DNA from: an uncultured Robinsoniella sp.
GTDB lineage: Bacteria > Bacillota > Clostridia > Lachnospirales > Lachnospiraceae
NCBI GenBank assembly: GCA_900540475.1
Contig: UQGG01000017.1
Location: forward strand, 62,001-126,000
Direction: 5' to 3'
Length of the DNA: 64,000 nucleotides
Shown here one piece after another: positions 42,667 through 52,009 of the stretch. The notes beneath the pieces are model-generated. The model was not told the origin of the DNA and did no database searches. It saw nothing but the letters and a program-made list of their open reading frames with translations. The position numbers were made by a program, and so were the translations under genes. Position 1 is the stretch's first letter; every line of letters starts with the position of its first letter.

Positions 42667-43707
42667 ATGAATGAAATATCCTTACACATAAATACCGGCA
42701 GCAGCGTTACCATTGTCCAAAATACATTTATCGACAATTACATGCCTTCTGCCAGTGGTGAATTCGTCAAAATATACTTATATCTCCTAAGATGCACCTC
42801 TTCTAATATTGGTGTGTCTATTTCGTCTATAGCAGATACTTTTGAACATACAGAGAAAGATGTGAATAGGGCTCTGACCTACTGGGAAAAGCTCCATTTA
42901 CTGAAACTGGAACACGATGAAAGCGGTGCATTAACCGGGATCTCTTTCTTAAGCTCCACGGATCATTCATCCGAACAGGCAGCTGCACCTGTTTCACTGG
43001 AAACTGCAGCCAGTACGGAAACTTCCAAACCCATGAAAAAGGTACTTCCCTCTGCCGATAAGATGAAAACCTTAAAGGAACAGGAAGATATCCGCCAGCT
43101 CTTATTTATTGCAGAGCAGTATCTGGGAAAAACCTTAAGTTCCACAGAAGTATCCAATATTCTTTACTTCTATGACGGCCTGCATTTTTCCACAGACCTG
43201 ATCGAATACCTCATTGAATACTGTGTGTCCAAAGGCAGCAAAAGCGCACGCTATATTGAAAAAGTTGCACTCTCCTGGGCAGAAGACGGCATTACTACCG
43301 TTGACCAGGCAAAATGCAATACGAATCTGTACAATAAGAATTATTTTACCATTTTGAATACTTTTGGTATTAAAGGACGTGCCCCGGCTGAACCGGAGAT
43401 CACTTTCATGGCAAAATGGCTGGACGAGTACCACTTTACCCTGGATATTATCATTGAGGCATGTAACCGGACCATTAAGCAGACTCATCAACCGAACTTC
43501 CAATATGCCAATAAAATTCTGGAAGAATGGAATAAATCCGGTATTAAACATCTCTCTGAAGTTGCTCTTCTGGATGAAAAGCACCAGAATTCCAAAAAAA
43601 CTGCTCCTGTTCAGAAAAAACCTGCCTCATCCAATAACCGGTTTAATAATTTCCATCAAAGGGAATATGATTACGACCAGTTAGAGAAGCAGCTGCTGAA
43701 CAGATAA
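42667..43707 (+). CDS. DnaD-domain replication protein
   Basis: The protein has 346 residues. Residues about 20-95 form a winged-helix-like N-terminal part. Two DnaD/DnaB_2 helical domains follow (about 140-220 with YLGKTLSSTEVSNILYFYDGL, and about 225-300 with LDEYHFTLDIIIEACN). DnaD-type proteins help load the replicative helicase at DnaA-opened DNA. ATG 42667 has GCAGGTG upstream; an in-frame GTG at 42658 is less likely. It is probably co-transcribed with the next gene. Confidence 0.9.
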   Translation: MNEISLHINTGSSVTIVQNTFIDNYMPSASGEFVKIYLYLLRCTSSNIGVSISSIADTFEHTEKDVNRALTYWEKLHLLKLEHDESGALTGISFLSSTDHSSEQAAAPVSLETAASTETSKPMKKVLPSADKMKTLKEQEDIRQLLFIAEQYLGKTLSSTEVSNILYFYDGLHFSTDLIEYLIEYCVSKGSKSARYIEKVALSWAEDGITTVDQAKCNTNLYNKNYFTILNTFGIKGRAPAEPEITFMAKWLDEYHFTLDIIIEACNRTIKQTHQPNFQYANKILEEWNKSGIKHLSEVALLDEKHQNSKKTAPVQKKPASSNNRFNNFHQREYDYDQLEKQLLNR

Positions 43708-43750
43708 GTAAAACAGCTCATTTTATAAAATAGAAAGGGAGAACCAGCCT

Positions 43751-44743
43751 GTGGCATTGAAAAACTCACAATATGATATGATCATCCGGGAATATCAGAA
43801 AAAACAATTGCAAACCAGACATGACCAGGATGCGCGTATAAAGGAAGCTTATGAAAAAGTTCCTGCTCTTCGCGAAATTGATGATCAGATCAGTTCCATC
43901 AGTGTCGCAAGGGGACGCCAGCTGCTATCCGGAGACAGTGATGCACTGGATGGCTTAAAGGAAGATATCAGCCGTTTATCAGACAAGCGTCTTGAACTGC
44001 TTATGGAGAACGGATTTCCAAAGGATTATCTTCTTCCCCGTTATACCTGCCCGGACTGCCAGGATACGGGATTAGTAAACAACCAGAAGTGCCACTGCTT
44101 TAAGCAGGCGGTAATTGATATGCTGTATACCCAATCCAACTTAAAAGAAATCTTAAGCAGGGAGAACTTTTCCAGTTTCTCCTATGATTATTATTCGGAT
44201 CAACTGGTAAACCCCTCTACCGGGCTGTCTTCACTTGCTACCATGCGCAAGAATATGGCGGAGTGCGAGGAGTTTATCCGAACCTTTGATACGGAATTTA
44301 AAAATCTGTTCTTTTATGGAGATACGGGAGTTGGGAAAACTTTCCTGTCCCATTGTATTGCAAAAGAGCTGATTGATACCACACATTCCGTCATTTATTT
44401 TTCAGCTTTTGAGCTCTTTGATGTATTCGCCAAAAGCACTTTTGAGAAAGAAGCAGAGGCACAGAATATCCATCCCTATATCTTTGACTGTGATCTGCTG
44501 ATCATCGACGATCTGGGTACTGAGCTGACCAACTCTTTTGTCTCATCCCAGCTGTTTCTTTGTATCAACGAACGGCTTAACCGTAAAAAGTCAACGATTA
44601 TTTCCACAAACCTGCCAATCAATACATTTGCAGATACTTATTCGGAACGTGTATTTTCCAGGATAACCAGTAATTATATGATGATGAAACTCTTCGGGGA
44701 CGATATCCGCATTCAGAAAAAATTATTCCGTGGAAAGCCTTGA
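43751..44743 (+). CDS. DnaI/DnaC-like helicase-loader ATPase
   Basis: The protein has 330 residues. A cysteine cluster YTCPDCQDTG...CHC (about 98-118) fits the zinc-binding N-part of DnaI. The AAA+ domain (about 170-330) has Walker A FYGDTGVGKTFL, Walker B LLIIDDLGTE and the arginine-finger region YSERVFSRI. It should load the replicative helicase together with the DnaD-family partner upstream. The start is GTG 43751 with AGAAAGGGAG upstream. IstB-type transposition helpers share this fold, but no transposase gene is near. Confidence 0.9.
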   Translation: MALKNSQYDMIIREYQKKQLQTRHDQDARIKEAYEKVPALREIDDQISSISVARGRQLLSGDSDALDGLKEDISRLSDKRLELLMENGFPKDYLLPRYTCPDCQDTGLVNNQKCHCFKQAVIDMLYTQSNLKEILSRENFSSFSYDYYSDQLVNPSTGLSSLATMRKNMAECEEFIRTFDTEFKNLFFYGDTGVGKTFLSHCIAKELIDTTHSVIYFSAFELFDVFAKSTFEKEAEAQNIHPYIFDCDLLIIDDLGTELTNSFVSSQLFLCINERLNRKKSTIISTNLPINTFADTYSERVFSRITSNYMMMKLFGDDIRIQKKLFRGKP

Positions 44744-44818
44744 CCTATGAAAACTTTGTGATACACTATATGCGTAAGACAATTTCACTGAAATGTGATA
44801 AATAACGGAGGAACTATC

Positions 44819-45991
44819 ATGCAATCAACAGAAGAACGCAATCTCGAAACCATTCCTGTCGGCTCACTTGGCATTATTCCATTAGAAAGCTGCAAAACAC
44901 TGGGAGAAAAAATCAATGCTTATCTGGTCGAATGGAGAAGGGAACGCGATCACGAACATAAGAGAACTATTGCTTTTGAAGGATATCAGAGGGAAAATTA
45001 TATTATTGACACAAAAATTCCACGATTTGGATCCGGTGAGGCCAAAGGAATCATCAAAGAGTCTGTTCGTGGAGATGATTTATATATTTTAGTAGATGTA
45101 TGCAACTACAGCCTGACCTATTCTCTGTGCGGACATACCAACCATATGTCTCCAGATGATCATTTTCAGGATTTAAAGCGTATTATTGCCGCTGTAGCAG
45201 GTAAATCCAGACGTATCTGCGTGATTATGCCATTCCTGTATGAAAGCCGCCAGCATAAGCGCAACGGGCGTGAATCCCTGGACTGTGCCCTTGCTCTGAA
45301 AGAACTTGTCCGCATGGGTGTGGATAATATCATTACGTTTGACGCTCATGACCCCCGTGTCCAGAATGCAATTCCGCTGAAAGGCTTCGAAACCGTACAA
45401 CCCGTTTATCAGTTTATTAAGGGCCTCTTCCGTGCCCAGCCAGGACTTAAGATCAATAAGGACTCCATGATGATTATCAGCCCGGATGAAGGCGGTATGG
45501 GACGTGCTGTCTACATGGCAAATGTACTTGGATTAGATATGGGTATGTTCTATAAGAGAAGAGATTATACAAAGATTGTAAACGGAACGAATCCGATTGT
45601 TGAGCATGAATTCCTTGGAGCAAACGTGGAAGGAAAAGATATGGTAATCATTGATGACATGATTTCCTCCGGTGACAGTATATTAGAAGTAGCAGCAGAG
45701 CTGAAAAGAAGAAAGGCAAACAGAATTTTCCTGTGTTCTACCTTTGGTCTGTTTACAAACGGACTTTCCAAATTTGACAAGGCGTATGAGAATGGACTTT
45801 TTGACCATCTCCTTACAACGAATCTGGTATACCAGACTCCGGAACTGCTGCAGAAGGAATACTATGTCAACTGCGACCTGAGTAAATATCTGGCATATAT
45901 TATAGACACACTGAATCACGATGCATCCATCAGCAGTCTGTTAAATCCTATTGGCAGAATCCAGAGCTTTCTGGAAAAACATAACAAGTAA
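44819..45991 (+). CDS. prs: Ribose-phosphate pyrophosphokinase, long form
   Basis: The protein has 390 residues, about 70 more than common Prs. The PRPP-binding loop DMVIIDDMISSGDSI and the ATP/flexible-loop regions (FLYESRQHKRNGRESLDC, ISPDEGGMGRAVYMA) are clear. It makes PRPP from ribose 5-phosphate and ATP. An N-terminal extension and the C-terminal SSLLNPIGRIQSFL account for the size; this long form is seen in clostridia. ATG 44819 has CGGAGGA seven bases upstream; a longer frame from GTG 44795 includes the ribosome site. Confidence 0.92.
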   Translation: MQSTEERNLETIPVGSLGIIPLESCKTLGEKINAYLVEWRRERDHEHKRTIAFEGYQRENYIIDTKIPRFGSGEAKGIIKESVRGDDLYILVDVCNYSLTYSLCGHTNHMSPDDHFQDLKRIIAAVAGKSRRICVIMPFLYESRQHKRNGRESLDCALALKELVRMGVDNIITFDAHDPRVQNAIPLKGFETVQPVYQFIKGLFRAQPGLKINKDSMMIISPDEGGMGRAVYMANVLGLDMGMFYKRRDYTKIVNGTNPIVEHEFLGANVEGKDMVIIDDMISSGDSILEVAAELKRRKANRIFLCSTFGLFTNGLSKFDKAYENGLFDHLLTTNLVYQTPELLQKEYYVNCDLSKYLAYIIDTLNHDASISSLLNPIGRIQSFLEKHNK

Positions 45992-46032
45992 TAAATTACA
46001 AATATAACTTATTCACACAAGGAGGTAGTATT

Positions 46033-46437
46033 ATGCAGGCAATATTTGATGAAAGTTTAGTTACAGGAAATGATTTAATTGATGAACAACACAAAGAACT
46101 GATTGGTAAAATCAACGATCTTGTTAAAAGCTGCGAAACTGGGAAAGAAAAAACCACAGCAGTTAAAATGCTGGATTATCTCTCCGATTACACAGATTTT
46201 CATTTCAGTGCAGAAGAAAAACTGCAGGAAGAGATTGAATATCCGCAGATCAGCGAACATAAAGAACAGCATAAAGCATTCATTCAGGCTATTAAGGAAT
46301 TGTATGAAATGCTTCAGGAAGAAGAAGGCCCTACACCGGCATTTGTTGCTGCCGTTGATAAAAATGTAACCGAGTGGCTGTTTAAACATATCAAAGGATT
46401 TGATAAAGCAGTTGCGGAGTATGCAAGAAATAAATAA
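46033..46437 (+). CDS. Bacteriohemerythrin
   Basis: The protein has 134 residues. The di-iron ligand set is complete: His in LIDEQHKEL, His and Glu in DFHFSAEE, HxxxH in ISEHKEQHKAF, and HxxxxD in FKHIKGFD. Hemerythrins bind O2 reversibly and in anaerobes may store, sense or deliver oxygen. GGAGGT precedes ATG 46033. It follows prs by 42 bases and could share its transcript. Confidence 0.95.
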   Translation: MQAIFDESLVTGNDLIDEQHKELIGKINDLVKSCETGKEKTTAVKMLDYLSDYTDFHFSAEEKLQEEIEYPQISEHKEQHKAFIQAIKELYEMLQEEEGPTPAFVAAVDKNVTEWLFKHIKGFDKAVAEYARNK

Positions 46438-46470
46438 TCTGATTTCAAGCATGTGCTAAACACTGATTTA

Positions 46471-46504
46471 CAGCTGCCAGAAAGCAATTTTCAAACACGC
46501 TCTA
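46471..46504 (-). repeat. Dispersed GAGCGTGTTT element, copy 5
   Basis: On the minus strand TAGAGCGTGTTTGAAAATTG then CTTTCTGGCAGCTG, the cleanest copy in the window. It directly abuts the long inverted repeat at 46508-46642. Confidence 0.65.
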
Positions 46505-46507
46505 GTA

Positions 46508-46642
46508 CAGCACCGCCCGGTGCTGCATTGTATAATTAACCGGAAATGCATCGCCTGATCTAGAACGACTTTAATAATTACGTTCTGGTAGTCAGACGGA
46601 CATTTCAAGGTGAATAGTACAATGCGGTACCGGGCGGTGCTG
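46508..46642 (+). repeat. Long inverted repeat (terminator- or MITE-like) between convergent genes
   Basis: Arms of 25 bases at 46508-46532 and 46618-46642 match at 23 of 25 positions; in plus-strand RNA both mismatches are G-U wobbles. Similarity extends loosely another 15 bases inward. Inside, AGAACG (46562-46567) pairs with CGTTCT (46580-46585). T-rich DNA follows on the plus side. It may end hemerythrin transcription, or be a non-autonomous mobile element. Confidence 0.65.
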
Positions 46643-46688
46643 CTTTATTTTTACTTTATTCTTGCTTTATTTTTACTTTATCCTTGCT

Positions 46689-48233
46689 TTAAACCCGTTC
46701 TTCTCTTTGAATCTCTTCCAGGATTTCTCCCTCTCTCTTATGGCAGGTAAACAGCAATACCTGACTGTCACTTTTACAGAGCCATTTCAGTGTTCTTTTC
46801 AACCGCTGTTCATCATACATGACAAAGGCATCATCAAATATCAGCGGCATTTTTTCACCGCTTAGAAAAAGCTGCGCCGCTGCCATTCTCAGTGCAAAAT
46901 AGATCTGATCCATTGTACCCCTGCTGACCTGTTCCAGATACAGCAGCTTATGGGGCGTATTAATCCTCACCTGCATATTGGCATCCAGGTATATGCTTGT
47001 ATAGCTGCCTCCTGTTACCTCATTTAAGATATCCGATGCCGTATAGTTTAGCTTCCTTGCTGATTCCTTGTATATCTCTTTGGAAATCTCCTGTATGGTG
47101 GATATTGCAATCTCCAGTGCCTCTATATCATTTTGAATCCGGTTGCTGTCTGCTTTCTCTGCCTGGATGTCCGATTGGTTTTCCTTCAGATTTTCTAATA
47201 AAACACGTTTTTCGTGTAATTCTTCCTGAATCCGTTCTAAGTTCCATACCATTTTCTGAGACGCTTTGGACGCTGCGCTGGTGTACTGGCGGCCTTCCTG
47301 CTCCCGGCTTCTTGTATAGCGGTTTGTGTACCAGCAGTAAGCAAACAAAAGCACAGCAGCAATTCCCAATGACATTTTCAGCCATAAGGGTTTTAGTAAA
47401 ATCCCCATCAGAACCGCTATCCCTGCTGCGGTAATCAGACAGATCTGCCGTATTTTCAGCATTTTGATTTCTTCCTGGTCTCTTGCCTCTATGCGGGCTC
47501 TTTTTTCCTGCTCCGCAAGTCCTTCCCTGGCCTCTATGCTGCGCAGTTCCTGAAGTTTACAAGTTCCATCCTCCTGCTGCTTCTGCAACCCCCGGATCTC
47601 CTGTTCCACATAGTCCAGTTTGATCTGTACCTGTTCCAGGCGTTCCGTGCGGATTTCGTCCTGCTGTTTCTTTTTTATCCCGCATTCCCGCTGCTTTTCT
47701 TTTAGGGTCTCAATCGCTCTGACCACATTGATTTCATCATCCCCTGCACTTTCAAAGTTCGCCATATAATTTCGCAGTTCTGCAGCCAGACCCTCATCCG
47801 TCTTGCTGGAATTCTGTCGGATAAATATGGTATTGCGAAATGCAGTTTCATTCAGTCCCTCCATGAGCATCTGGAGGTCCCCATGTATAATATCCAGCTC
47901 TTCCCCGTCTGTCTCACAGATCAGCAGAGCCTTTTTTTCCAGTTTATTAAAATTTCTTTCAATCCGAAAGATCTTTCCACCGCTTTCAAACCGCATAACA
48001 CCGGCAAAATATCCCGGGTTATCCCAGGGCTGACGGATGGTGTACTCATCATTTCTGGCAGCTCTTCCACGCATTTTATCAATGCCAAACAGCATTCCCC
48101 TGATAAAGGCATGGATTGTGCTTTTTCCCATTTCATTTTCCCCGTAGATGATATTAATCCCCTCATGGAAAGTTATTGTGTGATCCCTGAACTTTCCAAA
48201 ATTCTTGATCTGTAACTCCAGAATCCGCATCAT
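46689..48233 (-). CDS. SbcC/YhaN-like coiled-coil ATPase with internal membrane segments
   Basis: The protein has 514 residues, short for SbcC. Walker A is YGENEMGKSTIHAF near residue 30. Coiled-coil stretches lie at about 160-265 and 325-395. Two adjacent hydrophobic helices (about 262-305, ITAAGIAVLMGILL and SLGIAAVLLFAYCW) interrupt them. The C-terminal signature/Walker B half has EQVSRGTMDQIYFALR and PLIFDDAFVMYDEQRL. With its neighbour it resembles Bacillus YhaN-YhaO, thought to act in DNA-end repair. The membrane segments suggest it works at the membrane. The start follows the neighbour's stop by one base. Confidence 0.88.
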   Translation of the reverse strand: MMRILELQIKNFGKFRDHTITFHEGINIIYGENEMGKSTIHAFIRGMLFGIDKMRGRAARNDEYTIRQPWDNPGYFAGVMRFESGGKIFRIERNFNKLEKKALLICETDGEELDIIHGDLQMLMEGLNETAFRNTIFIRQNSSKTDEGLAAELRNYMANFESAGDDEINVVRAIETLKEKQRECGIKKKQQDEIRTERLEQVQIKLDYVEQEIRGLQKQQEDGTCKLQELRSIEAREGLAEQEKRARIEARDQEEIKMLKIRQICLITAAGIAVLMGILLKPLWLKMSLGIAAVLLFAYCWYTNRYTRSREQEGRQYTSAASKASQKMVWNLERIQEELHEKRVLLENLKENQSDIQAEKADSNRIQNDIEALEIAISTIQEISKEIYKESARKLNYTASDILNEVTGGSYTSIYLDANMQVRINTPHKLLYLEQVSRGTMDQIYFALRMAAAQLFLSGEKMPLIFDDAFVMYDEQRLKRTLKWLCKSDSQVLLFTCHKREGEILEEIQREERV

Positions 48234-48234
48234 C

Positions 48235-49287
48235 TCACCTCGTTGTCTCTAACATTGCCTGTATTCCATAGTACAGAGCCTTACTTTGTATTTCATCCAT
48301 GGAATCTGTATTCAGGCGCTGAATGTATCGTCCTACTACGCTGTCTGCATACTTTTTCCCTAACTTTTCAAAGTCATATGCAGGTTTGGACAGATCAGCC
48401 GCTTCCACTATATTTCCCAGTTTTTCATAACTTTTCAGATCATATTGAATTTCCGGATCCCGGTAGCCGGTAATTATTATTTTAAAAATGTTGTGTCTGC
48501 CCAATTTCTTCATATATGCCTGAATCTTTTCCTGCAGAGAATAATCCGTCTGGTTTTCATCTGTTTCTACCTTTAAGTGGATATATTCCCGGACTGCACT
48601 TGGTATAAACCGCGCCGTAAGAGTACGGTTTCTGTATTCCCCGATCATATAGCCGTGTGGACCCGTATCATTTTTATCCAGGGGTTCCAGGGCTCCTGAG
48701 TATGCCATTCTGTTTGCCTCCAGTATCTGCGGCTTGTGAATGTGTCCCAGGGCTACGTAATCAAATCCAGCCTGGCAAAGCTGCCTCTTATTAATCGGGA
48801 TATGTTTTTCATCTCCCCCATGTGCCAGCAGAATCGTGCACACCCCTTCATCCTCCGGTACCAGTTCATCATATAAAGCATTTGTGATCTCCCTGGTATG
48901 ATAACTCAAACCATAGATTGTGGTATTCAGATCCGGAAAATGAATCCTCTGGCACTCCTGGTTTTCCAGACAGATCACATTTTCATTCCATTTAAAACCA
49001 TGGTAAAAAGAATCCGGCTTCAAATAGTCATGATTCCCAATGATAAATACCACTCTGGTCTCATGAAGGGTGGAGAACAGATAATTCACTTCCTTTAATT
49101 CTTTTAACAAAGGCTGTCTGTGAAAAAGATCTCCTGCTATCAGAAGCAGATCCGCCTGTTCTGCTTTTGCAATCCGGATAATATTGCGGAAGCTGTCCCA
49201 GATCTCCGTCTTACGCTCTTCACTCCAGGGATACCCCACATCTGGAACTGCCCCCAGGTGCACATCTGCGATATGGATAAATTTCAT
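48235..49287 (-). CDS. SbcD/YhaO-like DNA repair exonuclease (metallophosphoesterase)
   Basis: The protein has 350 residues. The Mre11/SbcD metal motifs are present: HIADVHLG, IAGDLFHRQ, IGNHDYLKP, LLAHGGDE and ALGHIHKPQ. Such nucleases work as complexes with an SMC-like ATPase, here encoded directly downstream. The stop TGA (48235-48237) and the partner start are one base apart. AGGAGG before ATG 49287 sets the start. Confidence 0.92.
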   Translation of the reverse strand: MKFIHIADVHLGAVPDVGYPWSEERKTEIWDSFRNIIRIAKAEQADLLLIAGDLFHRQPLLKELKEVNYLFSTLHETRVVFIIGNHDYLKPDSFYHGFKWNENVICLENQECQRIHFPDLNTTIYGLSYHTREITNALYDELVPEDEGVCTILLAHGGDEKHIPINKRQLCQAGFDYVALGHIHKPQILEANRMAYSGALEPLDKNDTGPHGYMIGEYRNRTLTARFIPSAVREYIHLKVETDENQTDYSLQEKIQAYMKKLGRHNIFKIIITGYRDPEIQYDLKSYEKLGNIVEAADLSKPAYDFEKLGKKYADSVVGRYIQRLNTDSMDEIQSKALYYGIQAMLETTR

Positions 49288-49305
49288 CCAGATTCCTCCT
49301 TTCCT

Positions 49306-49347
49306 ATTGGAAAAGACCCTGTTGCTCCATACAGGGTCTTTTCCAAT
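49306..49347 (-). terminator. Terminator of metY
   Basis: A 17-bp perfect stem (49306-49322 with 49331-49347) contains GGAAAAGACCCTGT and an 8-base loop. It lies three bases past the metY stop; its T tract is modest. Confidence 0.85.
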
Positions 49348-49350
49348 TTA

Positions 49351-50637
49351 TTACCGTATCAGTGCAAGTGCCTGTTCCAAATCAGCAATGATGTCCTGAA
49401 CATTCTCGATGCCCACTGAGAAACGGATCATTCCCGGTGATACACCGGCATCTTTTAACTGCTGGTCATTCATCTGTCTGTGGGTATGGCTTGCCGGATG
49501 AAGTACACTGGTTCTGGCATCTGCCACATGTGTCACGATTGCAGCCAGCTTTAAGCCATCCATAAATCTAACTGCTGCGTCTCTGCCGCCTTCCAGTTCA
49601 AAAGAGATAACGCCGCAGGTGCCATTTGGCATATATTTTTTCGCGGTCTCATGATACTTGTCTCCCGGAAGACCTGCATAATTTACATGGGATACTTTTT
49701 CATGGGCTGACAGATACTCTGCCACCTTCTGCGCATTATAGCAGTGTCTCTCTACACGCAGAGGCAGGGTCTCTAACCCAACATTTAACAGAAAGCTGTT
49801 CATTGGTGCCGGGATAGATCCAAGATCTCTCATCACCTGGGAAGTCGCTTTCATTATGTACGCACCTTTTCCGAATTTCTGTGCATAGATTACACCGTGA
49901 TAAGAATCATCCGGCGTTGTCAGTCCATGATATTTGTCACCATATGCATTCCAGTCAAAATTACCGCTGTCCACGATTGCGCCGCCTACCTGCATTGCAT
50001 GTCCGTCCATGTACTTTGTGGTGGAATGGGTAACGATATCTGCTCCCCATTCAAAAGGACGGCAGTTTACCGGAGTGGCAAATGTATTATCTATAATTAA
50101 CGGTACCTGATGATCGTGTGCAAGCTTTGCAAATTTCTCAATATCCAGTACAACCAGTGCCGGATTGGCAATCGTTTCCGCAAATACAACCTTTGTATTT
50201 GGCTGAAATGCCTTGCAAAGTTCCTCATAAGAGGAATCCGGGTCTACAAAAGTACACTCAATGCCAAGCTTTTTCATGGTTACGCCAAAGAGATTATAGG
50301 TACCGCCGTAGATTGTGGAAGAAGCTACAATATGGTCTCCTGCCTCACAAATATTAAAGACTGCATAAAAGTTGGCTGCCTGTCCGGAAGATGTCAGCAT
50401 GGCTGCTGCGCCCCCTTCCAGATCACAAATCTTACTGGCAACACTATCATTGGTTGGATTTTGTAATCTGGTATAGAAATATCCCTCTTCTTCCAGTGCA
50501 AATAACCTGCCCATCTCTTCTGTGGAATCATATTTAAATGTTGTACTCTGTACAATCGGAAGCACCCTTGGCTCCCCTTTTTTTGGTTTCCATCCGGACT
50601 GAATGCATTTTGTCTCAATTCTATAATCGCTGCTCAT
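49351..50637 (-). CDS. metY: O-acetylhomoserine sulfhydrylase (MetY type)
   Basis: The protein has 428 residues, standard for MetY and longer than MetB/MetC. The N-terminal RIETKCIQSGWKPKKGEPR, YTRLQNPT, and the PLP-lysine region DIVTHSTTKYMDGH mark the Cys/Met PLP enzyme family. It makes homocysteine from O-acetylhomoserine and sulfide. No SAM riboswitch or T-box is seen in the 140-base upstream gap. AGGAGAG precedes ATG 50637. Confidence 0.94.
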   Translation of the reverse strand: MSSDYRIETKCIQSGWKPKKGEPRVLPIVQSTTFKYDSTEEMGRLFALEEEGYFYTRLQNPTNDSVASKICDLEGGAAAMLTSSGQAANFYAVFNICEAGDHIVASSTIYGGTYNLFGVTMKKLGIECTFVDPDSSYEELCKAFQPNTKVVFAETIANPALVVLDIEKFAKLAHDHQVPLIIDNTFATPVNCRPFEWGADIVTHSTTKYMDGHAMQVGGAIVDSGNFDWNAYGDKYHGLTTPDDSYHGVIYAQKFGKGAYIMKATSQVMRDLGSIPAPMNSFLLNVGLETLPLRVERHCYNAQKVAEYLSAHEKVSHVNYAGLPGDKYHETAKKYMPNGTCGVISFELEGGRDAAVRFMDGLKLAAIVTHVADARTSVLHPASHTHRQMNDQQLKDAGVSPGMIRFSVGIENVQDIIADLEQALALIR

Positions 50638-50777
50638 GCTAACTCTCCTATCTCTAATATAGTCGTATTATCTGTATTTTGTATAGTATAGCATATCTGA
50701 TTGAAAATAGAAATCCTGATTTTTCGAAATCACACTCCCGTACAGCGGGGAATCATTCACTTTGCATATGGCATACG

Positions 50778-51344
50778 TTATCCCCAGATATAATACATCA
50801 CAACCTGGGCAAGCCCCGCCAAAAGCATAACGCTGATGGGATTCATCTTAAACTTTCTAAGAAGGATGACCGCAGCCGTAAATATTACCACAGCCTGTAC
50901 TTTTAAATCGGTGAAATGAACTGAAAACCCCGAATCCCCCCAGAAAGATAAAACGAGGATTGCAAATCCTGCTGATGCAATCATTGCCACTACCGCCGGT
51001 CTTAAGGTTCCTAAAATCCCCTGCAGAACTGCCATTTCACGATATTTAAAATAGACATAAGCCAGGAGGGATACGATGATACAGGACGGAAGAATGCATC
51101 CGATGGTCGCTACCACCGCCCCCTGGATGCCTCCAATCTGCAATCCCACGAAAGTAGCGGAATTAATTGCAATCGGTCCCGGCGTCATCTGGGAAATGGT
51201 AATCAAATCTGTAAATTCCTTTACGGAAAGCCACTGATGGATATCTACAACCTGATTTTGTATCAGAGGCATAGCTGCATAACCGCCTCCTATACTGAAC
51301 ATTCCGATTTGTATAAAACTTAAAAACAGCTGTAAATATATCAT
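50778..51344 (-). CDS. Chromate transporter family protein, half-size subunit 1
   Basis: The protein has 188 residues with four to five membrane helices. FSIGGGYAAMPLIQNQVVD and MTPGPIAINSATFVG are ChrA signatures. It is half the length of full ChrA; such short forms work as pairs. Its start overlaps the end of the partner gene by four bases. The real substrate in gut Firmicutes is unclear. Confidence 0.92.
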   Translation of the reverse strand: MIYLQLFLSFIQIGMFSIGGGYAAMPLIQNQVVDIHQWLSVKEFTDLITISQMTPGPIAINSATFVGLQIGGIQGAVVATIGCILPSCIIVSLLAYVYFKYREMAVLQGILGTLRPAVVAMIASAGFAILVLSFWGDSGFSVHFTDLKVQAVVIFTAAVILLRKFKMNPISVMLLAGLAQVVMYYIWG

Positions 51345-51907
51345 TTGCCTGCCCCCTTCCTGATGTTATATACCGCTCTGATTACTCCAATCACGCCACA
51401 GGTCAGAATAATCAGAATCACATTGATATTTAACACATAGGATGCAACAAAGGCAGTAACCATAATGATAATGGAAAGAACATTTTTTTCTTTTACAATG
51501 TTTCCTCCCATTTCAATAACCACATCTGCAATTACAGCAGCCACACCAGCCTGCATCCCGGTGAGGACCAGGTTCACAATTAAATTATCCCGGAAAGCCG
51601 CATAAAAGATGGAAATTACCGATAATATCACAAACGGCGGGAGCACAGTACCAATGATCGATACCGCTGCTCCCGCTGCTCCTGCTACCCGGTATCCCAC
51701 AATAATCGCCCCATTTACCGCAATTGCACCCGGTGCAGACTGGGCAATTGCGGTCAGGTCCAGCATCTCCTGCTCATCAATCCAGTGATAACCGTCCACA
51801 AATTTTTTCTTCATTAATGTGACAATTACATATCCCCCTCCAAAGGTAAATGCACTTAGATAGAGCATAGACAAAAACAGTTTTAATAAGATTTTCTTTT
51901 TCCCCAT
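51341..51907 (-). CDS. Chromate transporter family protein, half-size subunit 2
   Basis: The protein has 188 residues. FTFGGGYVIVTLMKKKFVDG and QSAPGAIAVNGAIIVG are the ChrA signatures of the partner half. It is co-translated with the neighbour (ATGA-type overlap). AAGGAGGA precedes ATG 51907. Confidence 0.92.
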   Translation of the reverse strand: MGKKKILLKLFLSMLYLSAFTFGGGYVIVTLMKKKFVDGYHWIDEQEMLDLTAIAQSAPGAIAVNGAIIVGYRVAGAAGAAVSIIGTVLPPFVILSVISIFYAAFRDNLIVNLVLTGMQAGVAAVIADVVIEMGGNIVKEKNVLSIIIMVTAFVASYVLNINVILIILTCGVIGVIRAVYNIRKGAGK

Positions 51908-52009
51908 TTGTAAAATATCCTCCTTTTCATCATTGTTACTATAACGTAATTTAACGAAATAGTAAAATAACGATATCTGATGAAAAGTATATGATTTTAT
52001 AATGTATTT

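Noticed and set aside
37635..46619. CTATTCACCTTGAA shared between 37635-37648 and the minus strand at 46619-46606
   Set aside because: A 14-base match is expected several times by chance in a window of this size, and the flanks do not align.
50638..50777. SAM riboswitch or T-box upstream of metY
   Set aside because: The gap is only 140 bases and no T-box bulge or S-box core motif is visible.
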